Notes under the pieces: generated by a model
Database searches by the model: none
What the model was told of the DNA's origin: nothing
The model's input: only the letters and a program-made list of their open reading frames with translations
NCBI RefSeq assembly: GCF_023149135.1
Contig: NZ_JAIWJX010000002.1
Location: forward strand, 3,968,001 to 4,032,000
Length of the DNA stretch: 64,000 nucleotides
Direction: 5' to 3'
DNA from: Fictibacillus marinisediminis
GTDB taxonomy: Bacteria; Bacillota; Bacilli; Bacillales; Fictibacillaceae
Shown: positions 36,056 through 44,384 of the stretch, piece by piece
How positions within the stretch are numbered: position 1 is the stretch's first letter
Layout of the letters: every line of letters begins with the position of its first letter
Program-made: the position numbers and the translations under genes

Positions 36056-38458
36056 ATGAAACGTATTTTCATAACTTTATTCACGTCCCTTCTCGGCATT
36101 TTGCTGATGGGCGCCATCCCGTTTGCTTTTAATGGGACATCGTTTAAGATCTCGTCATACAGCGAGGGGTTGAAGATGCTGCTCAGCAGCCTGACCCATC
36201 CCTTTAATATCATGTATCCAGCTGAAGCCACATCACGAACCCTCTTCCCAGATATTTTAGAACCCTACATTTACTCGATGATTGTCCTTTTTTCAGCACT
36301 TTTTCTTGCCATTATTGTGGCGCTCACCCTCAGCATCCTGATCTCACTGCTTCCAAAGCCACTGTATAAAGCGTCTAATGCTGTTTTGTTTGTATTTGAA
36401 TCTTTGCCCGATGTTCTGATTGCAGTCCTTGTACAGTTCTTGATCATCTGGTTTTATAAAAAAACGAATATCTTGCTGTTTAATATTGCTTCCTGGGGCA
36501 ATGAACAGCCTTATACCCTGCCTATTCTCTGTCTGAGCGTATTGCCGATCATCCTCTCTTTGCGGATCTTGCTGTTTCATATGGAGGAGGAATGGGAGGA
36601 GCCTTATATTGAAAACGCAAAGTCAAAAGGTCTGACAAGGCTATACATACTGCTGCATCACGTCCTTCCCAACACATTGGTTCACTTTTTTCATCAGTCC
36701 AAGATGATTTTATGGTTTATGCTCTCCAATCTGCTTGTCATTGAGATATTATTTAACATCTACGGCATAACGAATTTTGTTTACCGGCACGGAAATCCTG
36801 CGGTCTTTACGATTGCTTCGATGCTAGTGTTTATCCCGATGTATGCCTTTTTTGTCCTTGGCTCCATGTGGACGAATAAATGGGCCATTCAAAACGAAAT
36901 GGCCGCCACCGCCGCAGCACAATCTTCTTTTAGCTTCCAGCCCTACTGGCTGATCATCAAGCGCTTTTTGCTGCGAATGGTGCGACCGCTTCGGTATGTT
37001 GGAGCTCAGCCACTGTTTGTTGCCGGTTTTTGTATCATTGGATCCATGCTCGTCCTGAGTATGATTCACAATTATGCGTTTGATAACGAAATTCCGAAAA
37101 CACAAGTGCTGTATGCTAAGGACGGAATTACAGCCCTTGGAAGATCACCTTTTGAGCCTTCTTCCCGGTTTTGGTTCGGTACCGATCAATTCGGCAGCGA
37201 ACTTCTGTATAAAATCGTGTCAGGCGCGAAGTACACGCTCGGGCTTGCCTTTTTCATCAGTCTGACCCGGCTCTTGTTCTCGTTTGCTGGCGGCTATCTG
37301 TTTTTTGCGATGAATCCCAGGTTTAAAGAGTGGCTGAAAGGTATAGTCGATTCCACCCACTATGTACCTGTTGCCCTGCTCTGCTACTTCATTTTGTTTC
37401 CGGTCGTTCTCTCTGAAGGACTGACATTTTGGCAAAAAGGCATGTTTCATATCATAATTCTCACTCTGGTGGCAGTGCCTGCTATTTCAGTCATGATCGG
37501 CTCTGAGATGGAGCTGATCTCCAATAAAGAATTTGTTTCAAGTGCGCGGGTTTTGGGCGGGGGCCGTTTTCATGTTTTTTACAAGCATCTCCTCCCGCAT
37601 ATGCTGCCTAAGCTCTCTTTCATCTACATCCAGCAGATCATGTACGTCTTGATCTTGTTCGCACATCTTGGGCTTCTGCAAATGTTCTTCGGGGGAACGG
37701 TTCTGGAAGAATATACGATGCAGGGCGGCGACTTTATCCCGATTTCCATGTCCAATGAATGGTCGGGACTGATCGGCTCCTATTACAGACAGATGCTGCT
37801 GCGTCCGTATCTTATCATTATCCCTGTCGTGTTTTTTGCCGTTGCCATTATTGGGGTTAACCTCATGCTGGAAGGGCTGAAAAAAGCAATCGAAGATCTT
37901 CAGTGGGGACGAAAGAAATTTTCCCATCCCGCTTCTATCATGATTGTAGCTGTTACTGTCGTCTTTTGTTACTTTGCCGTCCACAAGTTTTCTGATGATT
38001 TTACGGAAAAAAAAGCAATCGCTGCCGCACAGAAAAAGTCGGTCGTGAAGATTCCGATTGTGGAATTGGACAAAGAAACTCTGGACAGGTTTGAAGACGG
38101 GGAAATGAATGGTGTAAAGGATTTATATTTTGTTGGTTCATTCTTGGATCGCGACACGCTAAAATGGGGATATGGCAAACCTGTAAAAACAAAAGAATAT
38201 GAGAAGCGAACGGACTACTATTATAAAGAAGACGGTTACCAGATTATCCTTTCTTCCGGCTTCAATCGCCGGGTTTCCAGGATTCAGGTCCAATACGACA
38301 GCACCCGTGAGGATATTCTAAAGGCTATGAAAAAGAAGCCCGATAAGGAAACAAAAAAAACACTGGATTATCTTAGAGGAGACTACCTCGTACGTTTTAC
38401 CCAGTCCTCCCCTGGCCACTGGTGGATCAGTATCCAGGATCAGTACTATTTTAGATAA
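36056..38458 (+). CDS. Fused double permease of oligopeptide/nickel ABC type with extra C-terminal domain
   Basis: This 800-residue protein contains two permease units in one chain. Residues 1-290 resemble DppB/OppB (loop ENAKSKGLTRLYILLHHVLP); residues 310-620 resemble DppC/OppC (FGTDQFGSELL, loop SSARVLGGGRFHVFYKHLLP). A last membrane helix (about 630-648) leads to 150 residues of probably external domain of unknown type, ending GHWWISIQDQYYFR. No binding protein or ATPase gene is nearby. The only possible start in frame is the ATG at 36056, because a stop lies three codons upstream; GGAGG is unusually far (14 bases). Confidence 0.8.
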   Translation: MKRIFITLFTSLLGILLMGAIPFAFNGTSFKISSYSEGLKMLLSSLTHPFNIMYPAEATSRTLFPDILEPYIYSMIVLFSALFLAIIVALTLSILISLLPKPLYKASNAVLFVFESLPDVLIAVLVQFLIIWFYKKTNILLFNIASWGNEQPYTLPILCLSVLPIILSLRILLFHMEEEWEEPYIENAKSKGLTRLYILLHHVLPNTLVHFFHQSKMILWFMLSNLLVIEILFNIYGITNFVYRHGNPAVFTIASMLVFIPMYAFFVLGSMWTNKWAIQNEMAATAAAQSSFSFQPYWLIIKRFLLRMVRPLRYVGAQPLFVAGFCIIGSMLVLSMIHNYAFDNEIPKTQVLYAKDGITALGRSPFEPSSRFWFGTDQFGSELLYKIVSGAKYTLGLAFFISLTRLLFSFAGGYLFFAMNPRFKEWLKGIVDSTHYVPVALLCYFILFPVVLSEGLTFWQKGMFHIIILTLVAVPAISVMIGSEMELISNKEFVSSARVLGGGRFHVFYKHLLPHMLPKLSFIYIQQIMYVLILFAHLGLLQMFFGGTVLEEYTMQGGDFIPISMSNEWSGLIGSYYRQMLLRPYLIIIPVVFFAVAIIGVNLMLEGLKKAIEDLQWGRKKFSHPASIMIVAVTVVFCYFAVHKFSDDFTEKKAIAAAQKKSVVKIPIVELDKETLDRFEDGEMNGVKDLYFVGSFLDRDTLKWGYGKPVKTKEYEKRTDYYYKEDGYQIILSSGFNRRVSRIQVQYDSTREDILKAMKKKPDKETKKTLDYLRGDYLVRFTQSSPGHWWISIQDQYYFR

Positions 38459-38463
38459 TAACG

Positions 38464-38500
38464 AAAGCCGCTCCGGAAAGATCTCCGTGGCGGCTTTTTT
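38464..38500 (+). terminator. Terminator after the double permease gene
   Basis: AAAGCCGC pairs with GCGGCTTT, extended by CGGA/TCCG inside, followed by a T-run. Confidence 0.85.
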
Positions 38501-38627
38501 CAGTTAAACCGTTGCTTTTCGAAGGAGTAAATAAGACAGAACTGTCAGACTGGAGAGCTTTACTGGGTCCACAGTTCTTTTGAATTAAATGGGGAGAATC
38601 CCGTCGTTTGGTGTCGAGTATAAACGG

Positions 38628-38700
38628 TTTGAACATAAATGAGTTGTTTTTGAACATAAATCAGATTTTTTGAACATAAATCGGTATTTTTGAACAAAAA
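38628..38700. repeat. Direct-repeat array, four copies of TTTGAACATAAAT
   Basis: TTTGAACATAAAT lies at 38628-38640, 38649-38661 and 38669-38681, with a fourth variant TTTGAACAAAAA at 38689-38700. The copies start 21, 20 and 20 bases apart, about two helical turns. Spacers are different. No gene covers the array. Confidence 0.8.
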
Positions 38701-38965
38701 CCCTATAAAATTGAAAATAAAATAACTGGGACGAAGACTCCGCATGTAAAAAGAGCCGATTCAGTGCTCACTTTCGCCGCAAGAGTGACAACTGCGGTAA
38801 AATTTACTCAAAATCATTCAAAAAAGACCCTATTGCTCCCCAGTTGCGTAGATTTCCACGAAAAACTTAGGCAGAATGCTCTGCCTGATCTTTTTATTAT
38901 CGAAAAGTCCACTTTTATTATCGAACGGTATATACACGACACCCCCATCCTCATCCACCACACAT
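38701..38965. repeat. Gene-free stretch with two copies of TTTTATTATCGAA
   Basis: No supported gene lies here. TTTTATTATCGAA occurs at 38892-38904 and 38913-38925 (21 bases apart). Its reverse complement is the unit of the four-copy array at 62711-62782. Open frames in this stretch lack ribosome sites and look accidental. Confidence 0.6.
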
Positions 38966-39002
38966 AAAAAAGCCTGCAGCCCTTTTATTCGGACTGCAAG
39001 CT
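38966..39002 (-). terminator. Terminator of the DUF4176 gene
   Basis: On the minus strand GCTTGCAGTCC pairs with GGGCTGCAGGC (two mismatches) around eight bases and is followed by TTTTTT. Confidence 0.8.
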
Positions 39003-39006
39003 TCAT

Positions 39007-39285
39007 TTATTCAGGGAACTCACTATTCTTTTCCGCCAGCTTTTTGTGCAGCTCCTCCTCTTCCTCTGAAACATAGCCTTTATGAAGGAGGGAGTTGATT
39101 TTATGGTGCTGAAAATAGATGGTGTTGTTGCCGTCGATTTGTCCGCCAGGGTAAAAACAACCGATGTAATCAAAAAGCACTTCACCTTCTCCAGCGGATT
39201 GAAGCCTTCCGTAGATCATCACCGGCCGGTCGGTGTTTTCCAGGGTGATCACTGATCCGATGGGCAATGGGAAATTCTCTGTCAT
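39007..39285 (-). CDS. DUF4176 family protein
   Basis: The 92-residue product matches DUF4176: LPIGSVITLENTDRPVMIYG at the start, then FDYIGCFYPGGQIDG and an acidic end. DUF4176 proteins usually accompany type VII secretion LXG toxin loci as small accessory or immunity-type proteins, but none of those genes is near, so this copy is an orphan. AGGAGG lies seven bases before the ATG. Confidence 0.75.
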   Translation of the reverse strand: MTENFPLPIGSVITLENTDRPVMIYGRLQSAGEGEVLFDYIGCFYPGGQIDGNNTIYFQHHKINSLLHKGYVSEEEEELHKKLAEKNSEFPE

Positions 39286-39426
39286 GGGTCGGCCTCCTTC
39301 TTTATGGGCTACTTTCCTCTTCTATCCTTTGTTTAATCCTAAAAACGAAAATGTTTACGATTTTTACTAAGTCGCTTTGAAAAATTCTGATTGAAAAAGG
39401 GTGGAAGGAAACGGAATAAGATAAAA

Positions 39427-39451
39427 GAAGCGCACAACGCTTGGTTGTGCG
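39427..39451 (-). terminator. Terminator of the GNAT gene
   Basis: CGCACAAC (39431-39438) and GTTGTGCG (39444-39451) form a stem with a five-base loop; on the minus strand it is followed by CTTCTTTT. Confidence 0.7.
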
Positions 39452-39454
39452 GAA

Positions 39455-40000
39455 TCAGCCATTAAATCTTCCCATCATAATGGTGTTGTAGTATTTACCA
39501 TCAGAAAGGATCTTGTCATTTTTTAAAACCCCTTCTATTTCAAAGCCAAGTTTTTCATAAAGATGAACAGCGTTCTCATTTGTTTCTAATACATTCAATG
39601 TGATTTTTTTAATTTCATTGGAGTCCGCCCAGGCTATCGATTCTTTTAAAAGATTTTTTCCAATACCATATCCCCAAAACTCTTTTAAAATGCATATTCC
39701 AAATTCTACTTTATGGGAGAAACGAGTTAACAGATTTCCTTCGCACCTTGAAAACCCGACGATTCGATCATCAACTGCCGCAACTAAAAATAAGCTCGTT
39801 TTATTTTCACGATCTGTTTGAATGATTTGTTCAAAGCCTGATGCATCGATGAATGCCTCGCCTTTTTCTCTGTCTAAATTTTCGGTCTCTCCATCAATCT
39901 GCACTCTTAAATCAGAGAGTTCTTTTGCATCCTCATCCATTGCAGACCTGACCATGTAATCCAACCCCTTAACATGAAAAGCTTTTTTGCTAACGATCAT
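39455..40000 (-). CDS. GNAT acetyltransferase
   Basis: The 181-residue protein is a GCN5-related N-acetyltransferase of the RimL/YkkB kind, with LFLVAAVDDRIVGFSRCEG, the acetyl-CoA motif EFWGYGIGKNLLKE and NENAVHLYEKLGFEIEG. The start at 40000 is chosen because GGGGGG lies ten bases upstream; the open frame continues to 40042. Substrate unknown. It stands alone between terminators. Confidence 0.85.
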   Translation of the reverse strand: MIVSKKAFHVKGLDYMVRSAMDEDAKELSDLRVQIDGETENLDREKGEAFIDASGFEQIIQTDRENKTSLFLVAAVDDRIVGFSRCEGNLLTRFSHKVEFGICILKEFWGYGIGKNLLKESIAWADSNEIKKITLNVLETNENAVHLYEKLGFEIEGVLKNDKILSDGKYYNTIMMGRFNG

Positions 40001-40088
40001 GAAACGTATTACCCCCCTGTACTTAATTAACTTGTTTACCAATTAATTACACTTCAACGCCCTAACAAGAATAACTAATAATGAAAAA

Positions 40089-40114
40089 AGCCGCAAGCAC
40101 TGATGCTCGCGGCT
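40089..40114 (-). terminator. Terminator of the SH3 protein gene
   Basis: AGCCGCGAGCA pairs with TGCTTGCGGCT on the minus strand (TCAG loop) and is followed by TTTTTTC. Confidence 0.88.
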
Positions 40115-40118
40115 TCTT

Positions 40119-40835
40119 TTACCACTTATAATTGTATATTTTCCAAGCGGCTTTGGAACTGGATTTTGAGAGATAGAGAGTTTGATGGTAGGTGTACATA
40201 TCATCTTTGCCATATTGATAGACTTTCAAATACCACTTGCCGTTCTTCGAATAATACGTAACGGAGGGCTTTTTAGGCGCCTCTTTCCCGCTCCAGTCAA
40301 ATCCCCAGATTCTGTACGCTGGAAAGTCTGTCGCGAGCCACTCATAGAGTTTGTTGCCTTTTTTATCTTTTTTGTAGGACGCCATGTCATATTTTATGAG
40401 TTTGTCAATGTAGGCTGACGTGTGGGTGGGTGACAGTATCTGATGAATCTGCTTTTTTGTATACGCCTTATTGCTTGCTATCTTGTTCTGCAGGCTGATG
40501 GCTTTGTCTGTGATGTTTTTTGCTTCTGTACGGGACATCGTGTGGTAGAACCTCAAGTATTTTGTGGCAACATAGCCGTTTTTCTTGTTGTATTTGATCT
40601 TGGACCATCCGCTTTTCGTTTGGGAATAGATGGTCAGCCTGGTGTTGTCTTTATGGGACCCGATCACTTTATACTGTGTTCCTGGTCCGCTTCTGACGTT
40701 CAGCTTGCCTGATGTAATATCCACATAGGCGATTTTTGCTGGTGAGGCTTGAACAATTTGGGACGGAAAAAGAGAAGTAACGAGCCCAATGGCCAGCAAT
40801 AGAATCACTACGATTTTCAGAAAGCCCTTTTTCAT
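40119..40835 (-). CDS. Secreted SH3-domain protein
   Basis: The 238-residue protein has a signal peptide (MKKGFLKIVVILLLAIGLV, cleavage after QAS near 30), a bacterial SH3 domain (about 35-95: GKLNVRSGPGTQYKVIG ... NGYVATKYLRF) expected to bind the cell wall, and a C-terminal domain rich in Lys and Tyr (110-238) of unknown function. The frame is open to 40946, but AGGGAGG is eleven bases before the ATG at 40835 and the signal peptide starts there. Confidence 0.82.
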   Translation of the reverse strand: MKKGFLKIVVILLLAIGLVTSLFPSQIVQASPAKIAYVDITSGKLNVRSGPGTQYKVIGSHKDNTRLTIYSQTKSGWSKIKYNKKNGYVATKYLRFYHTMSRTEAKNITDKAISLQNKIASNKAYTKKQIHQILSPTHTSAYIDKLIKYDMASYKKDKKGNKLYEWLATDFPAYRIWGFDWSGKEAPKKPSVTYYSKNGKWYLKVYQYGKDDMYTYHQTLYLSKSSSKAAWKIYNYKW

Positions 40836-40975
40836 GCCGGATTTTTCCTCCCTTAAGGTTTGGTATGGACATGCCTTATCGTTCCATGGTATGCTGGATG
40901 ACTTTTTATTATGTAAAAATATAGAAACAATAACTAACTTTCTCATTCCCTAATTTTTGATATTGTAGTCCACAA

Positions 40976-41004
40976 AAAAACGACGAAATTTAATCAATTC
41001 GCCG
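40976..41004 (-). terminator. Terminator of the ParB-like gene
   Basis: On the minus strand CGGCGAAT pairs with ATTTCGTCG around seven bases and is followed by TTTTTTT. Confidence 0.75.
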
Positions 41005-41006
41005 CT

Positions 41007-41468
41007 CTACTTGTTTAGGATTTGGCTGACTCTGTTTTGCATGGATGCGATGACGGTTTTCTTGTACCTGGCCGCGAGCAGCAAAACTTTGATCTGCTGG
41101 GGCCGTGACAGCTTTTTAAAGCGAGGTTCCTTCGTTAAAAAAGATCGGACGATGGACCAGCTTTTCGGATGCATTGGAAAATCATCGATCGGCTGCCGGC
41201 CGCTGAGACGTGTGAGCCACGTTTTGAGGCTGGATGGTTCATCGACAATGCACGGAGCGTATTTGTTTTTCGTATGTTTTTTCAGATAATCCAGCCGGTC
41301 CTGTCCGCTAACCACTACATAATGGCCGTCTTTTTTACTCTTTTGGACCACGAGCACATGCATGCAGTCCCACATGATCGTACGGAGCTTCTTTAAATGC
41401 TCCGTTATTTTTATGGAAATGCCGGGTTTGATGCTGCTCAGAGGGATATATTGCACGGTAAACTTCAT
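41007..41468 (-). CDS. ParB-like nuclease-fold protein
   Basis: The 153-residue product has the layout of ParB N-terminal domains: VQYIPLSSIKPG at the start, a helix, then HYVVVSGQDRLDYLKKH in the place of the usual GxxRxxA motif. The second half is basic (RFKKLSRPQQIKVLLLAARYK). The DNA-binding helix-turn-helix and CTP motif of true chromosome ParB are not evident, so a partition role is unlikely. It is divergent from the membrane gene at 41627. Confidence 0.65.
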   Translation of the reverse strand: MKFTVQYIPLSSIKPGISIKITEHLKKLRTIMWDCMHVLVVQKSKKDGHYVVVSGQDRLDYLKKHTKNKYAPCIVDEPSSLKTWLTRLSGRQPIDDFPMHPKSWSIVRSFLTKEPRFKKLSRPQQIKVLLLAARYKKTVIASMQNRVSQILNK

Positions 41469-41626
41469 GTTCTGCCTCCTCCAATGGATGAGTGAGCGTG
41501 ATGTTTCTTAGGCAGTATATGAAAAGACTGGGCGGATGGTACTTTGACTTTGGATGACAGAATAGAATGGTTCGCCGACTTTCTCTTTGGCCATAATGGT
41601 AAGGATTCTAGAGATGGGGTGAGGCT

Positions 41627-42193
41627 GTGAGGCGAAAAACAATCTGGGTGTTAAGCATACTCTTTATGATCTTCATGCTTGTCCTGTTCATCGTTTACCT
41701 CATTAAAGGTGATGCCTCCCGCTGGCAGGTCGCACTGGGAGGTGTCGCAGTAGGTGCGCTGCCGCTTTTGCTGCTGCGGTTAAAACGAAATCCTTTTAAC
41801 ACAGCTCTAATTATTGGCTATTATGTATTTCTTTTTTGTACAACGTATTTGGGCTCCATTGCGAGTTTTTATCTACACTTTAAATGGTGGGATTCGACGC
41901 TTCACCTGTATAAAGGAGTTTATGTCGGTTTCGCCGCCATAACGTTATATCACGTTTTATTGCCGGGACGGGTACGGCAGGAAGCCTCTCCTTGGCTGCT
42001 TTTTCTCTTCGTCTTTTCCCTTCCCGTCATTGCGACCGTGTTTTGGGAAATCTATGAGTTTGTTGGCGATCAGTTCCTCACCCACACCATGCAGCGGGGC
42101 GGGAACAAAGATACGATGCTCGACATCATCGCTGGCACTGCGGGCGGTCTGGTCGTGGCGGTTTATGCATGGGTGCGGCGGGGAAGAGATTGA
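41627..42193 (+). CDS. DUF2238/YjdF-like membrane protein
   Basis: The 188-residue protein has five or six hydrophobic helices and the conserved blocks FKWWDSTLHLYKGVYVGF and FWEIYEFVGDQFL...MLDIIAGTAGGL seen in DUF2238 (YjdF) membrane proteins of unknown function. Start codon GTG, with GGGGTGA upstream. It precedes a palindromic element and the ZIP transporter gene. Confidence 0.8.
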   Translation: MRRKTIWVLSILFMIFMLVLFIVYLIKGDASRWQVALGGVAVGALPLLLLRLKRNPFNTALIIGYYVFLFCTTYLGSIASFYLHFKWWDSTLHLYKGVYVGFAAITLYHVLLPGRVRQEASPWLLFLFVFSLPVIATVFWEIYEFVGDQFLTHTMQRGGNKDTMLDIIAGTAGGLVVAVYAWVRRGRD

Positions 42194-42201
42194 ATGAGCT
42201 G

Positions 42202-42290
42202 TTAACCGGTGCCAGGCACCGGTGTTACATACTTGTGTAATTGCGGTGCCGGGTTCCCGTTGCTTTTTACGGGAATTTGGCACCGGTTAA
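42202..42290. repeat. Palindromic element with a nested hairpin in its right arm
   Basis: Left arm GGTGCCAGGCACC (42208-42220), core TTACATACTTGTGTAA, then a right arm split after GGTGCC by about 27 bases holding their own hairpin (TTCCCGT/ACGGGAA), before TGGCACC. A 13-base outer pair (TTAACCGGTGCCA, 42202-42214; TGGCACCGGTTAA, 42278-42290) encloses it all. Confidence 0.8.
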
Positions 42291-42302
42291 GGAGGTTATT
42301 GT

Positions 42303-43034
42303 ATGTGGAGTGCAGCCATGTGGGGAGGCATATCCGGTTCTGCTGTTCTATTGGGTGCCATAGCAGCTATGTCTTTTCCCATCAAAAAGAAAATAATAGG
42401 CTTTATCATGGCGTTTGGAACGGGTGTCCTGATTGGCGCAGCCACATACGAACTGCTCGGAGAATCTGTGCACTCAGGAGGTCTGTTTCCAACTTCCATG
42501 GGGTTTGTAATCGGTGCGGTTGTATTTACCGTGCTTGACCTCATCGTTTCCCGTAAAGGGGCCCATAAACGGAAGCGGTCTGCCGGCCAGGGTGAAAGTT
42601 CAAGCAGTTCAGGCATTGCCATCTTTATCGGAACGGTGATGGACGCCATACCAGAATCCATTATTATCGGGGCCAGTCTCATTGAAAATAACAGTGTCAG
42701 CTGGCTGCTCGTCATTGCCATCTTTATCAGTAACATACCTGAAGGGCTCTCGAGTACATCCGGTATGCTTAAAAGCAATATAAGTAAACAGAAGATCCTC
42801 ATCCTCTGGATTACGGTCCTGGTGATTTCTGCCTTCTGTTCGTGGGCTGGCTATATATTTCTCGAAGATGCTTCTGAAGATCTGATGGCCATCATTGCCT
42901 CCTTTGCGGCAGGAGGCATCATTACCATGGTGGGCTCAACCATGCTCCCCGAAGCTTTTGAGGAGGGCGGTTCTCTTGTCGGTTTGATTGCTTCCATCGG
43001 ATTGCTGGCTTCTCTCATTTTGACGAGGATCTGA
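42303..43034 (+). CDS. ZIP-family metal transporter
   Basis: The 243-residue membrane protein has about eight helices and ZIP family marks: IGTVMDAIPESIIIGASL in helix four and FISNIPEGLSSTSGM in helix five, with the His of classical ZIPs replaced by Asp/Asn in both. It is expected to move divalent metals such as zinc, iron or manganese. AAGGAGG lies seven bases before the ATG. A TerC-like manganese-linked gene is convergent to it. Confidence 0.88.
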   Translation: MWSAAMWGGISGSAVLLGAIAAMSFPIKKKIIGFIMAFGTGVLIGAATYELLGESVHSGGLFPTSMGFVIGAVVFTVLDLIVSRKGAHKRKRSAGQGESSSSSGIAIFIGTVMDAIPESIIIGASLIENNSVSWLLVIAIFISNIPEGLSSTSGMLKSNISKQKILILWITVLVISAFCSWAGYIFLEDASEDLMAIIASFAAGGIITMVGSTMLPEAFEEGGSLVGLIASIGLLASLILTRI

Positions 43035-43050
43035 TAAAAAACGAAAAAAA

Positions 43051-43075
43051 GGTGCCAGAAAAATGGCACCTTTTT
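43051..43075. terminator. Bidirectional terminator between ZIP and TerC-like genes
   Basis: GGTGCCA (43051-43057) pairs with TGGCACC (43064-43070), with an A-run before and TTTTT after, so it serves both strands. The arms match the outer part of the palindromic element family. Confidence 0.88.
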
Positions 43076-43078
43076 ATG

Positions 43079-43741
43079 TTATTTATGACTGATCGCACGC
43101 GATCCGCTGAACTTGCCGATCACCACAACAAGAATGGCGAGTGCAATTGGCAATACAAGGTGAAGATTAAAATGAACTACCTCCAAGTAATGGCCGACAG
43201 CCTTGTCCTTTAAGATCATCTCTCCGGCAGTGTAGCCTAACAGCGCCGCCCCGATGATGATGATAATTGGGAATTTCGCCATGATCTTCATAAGCAGCTG
43301 GCTTCCCCAAATGATTAAAGGAATACTGATGATCAAACCTAGAATGATGAGAACAATGTTCCCGTTCGCAGCACCTGCCACTGCCACAATGTTATCCAGA
43401 CTCATGACCAAGTCGGCGATAATAATCGTTTTAATGGCTCCAGAAAGGCTGGAATTCGCCTCGATGTCCTCATCTTCTTCTCCCTTCAAAAGACTGATGG
43501 CGATCCATAAAAGCAGCAGTCCGCCAACAAAATTCAAGAAAGGAATTTTCAGTAAGTATACTGCAACAAATGTTAAAACTACCCTTAGAAATACCGCCCC
43601 GAACGTTCCGAAGAAAATCGCTTTGTTCCTGTGCCGCTCCTCCAGGTTCCGGCAGGCAAGCGCGATGACGACCGCATTATCTCCGCTCAATACAATATTA
43701 ATGAGGAGGATTTCCAAGAGATTTACCAATAGATTATCCAT
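43079..43741 (-). CDS. TerC-family membrane protein (YjbE-like)
   Basis: The 220-residue integral membrane protein has the TerC signatures INIVLSGDNAVVIALACRNL and IIADLVMSLDNIVAVAGAA. Bacillus homologues are linked to manganese export and loading of secreted enzymes. Seven helices are likely. AAGGTGG is five bases before the ATG. The leader shows a TATAAT at 43783-43788 but no yybP-ykoY manganese riboswitch that I can see. Confidence 0.9.
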   Translation of the reverse strand: MDNLLVNLLEILLINIVLSGDNAVVIALACRNLEERHRNKAIFFGTFGAVFLRVVLTFVAVYLLKIPFLNFVGGLLLLWIAISLLKGEEDEDIEANSSLSGAIKTIIIADLVMSLDNIVAVAGAANGNIVLIILGLIISIPLIIWGSQLLMKIMAKFPIIIIIGAALLGYTAGEMILKDKAVGHYLEVVHFNLHLVLPIALAILVVVIGKFSGSRAISHK

Positions 43742-43858
43742 GAAACCACCTTATCTATTACAATTAGTTTTTCTATTACCACATTATAATAGTTTACCAT
43801 TTTTTATTCTATATCATAACTGTTTTGTTCATAAAAACTATTTTTGAGGCTTTGGACT

Positions 43859-43875
43859 GCGGTGCCTGGCACCGC
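43859..43875. repeat. Solo arm of the palindromic element
   Basis: GCGGTGCCTGGCACCGC stands alone, identical to the arm inside rbsD, about 120 bases upstream of the TerC-like gene. Confidence 0.85.
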
Positions 43876-44345
43876 ACAGATGAAATTTCATCATACCTCA
43901 ACATTATTAAACACAACTTAATAACACCTTGTATTACTAACGGCTAATTGATTTAACTAGTTCACCCCTCCCCTTCACACTTTGTTTATTAAAATAGCTC
44001 TACGAACTAGAGTTAAAAATGAACACACTGCAAGGCTGCAGCAAAAACGGCGGTTTACGGAGCTGCAATCTCTTCATAGGTTTTTCATTAGACTTTACAA
44101 ACCCTGCACGCTTGCAGTGTCATGAGGCGTCTCTGCAGGATGCTTATGTCTATAATTTCGACATATTTCCCGGGAAAAGCACAAAGATCTTGGTTGCAGG
44201 AAATGATCCCCACTCTATTCATATCAAACTGCAAACTAGCTTTATTTCTTGCCTTTCAATCGTGCATTAGAGTTTATCTTCTCACTGGGGTTTGTCCACA
44301 GCGGCTATTTTGAAGGAATCCGCACCCAATAGTTTTTTGCAAAGG
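43876..44345. other. Gene-poor stretch with one doubtful frame
   Basis: A plus-strand frame at 44019-44270 (83 codons) has no ribosome site. Its second half (VYNFDIFPGKSTKILV) has the look of the C-terminal sandwich of GH2-type glycosidases, so it could be a decayed fragment, but this is weak. Nothing else was recognised in these 470 bases. Confidence 0.3.
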
Positions 44346-44380
44346 AAAAAGAGCCTTTCTGCGATCAGCAGAAAAGCTCT
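44346..44380 (-). terminator. Terminator of the LapA-like gene
   Basis: On the minus strand AGAGCTTTTCTGC pairs with GCAGAAAGGCTCT around five bases and is followed by TTTTCC. Confidence 0.85.
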
Positions 44381-44384
44381 ATTT

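Noticed and set aside
38628-38700. Possible small CRISPR array
   Set aside because: Repeat units are only about 13 bases and spacers 7-8 bases, with no cas genes; too short for CRISPR.
43742-43860. Possible manganese riboswitch upstream of the TerC-like gene
   Set aside because: The conserved yybP-ykoY motifs were not found in the leader; only a -10 box and a ribosome site are visible.
44019-44270. 83-codon plus-strand frame as a gene
   Set aside because: No ribosome site and no full domain; kept only as a possible fragment in the note for that stretch.
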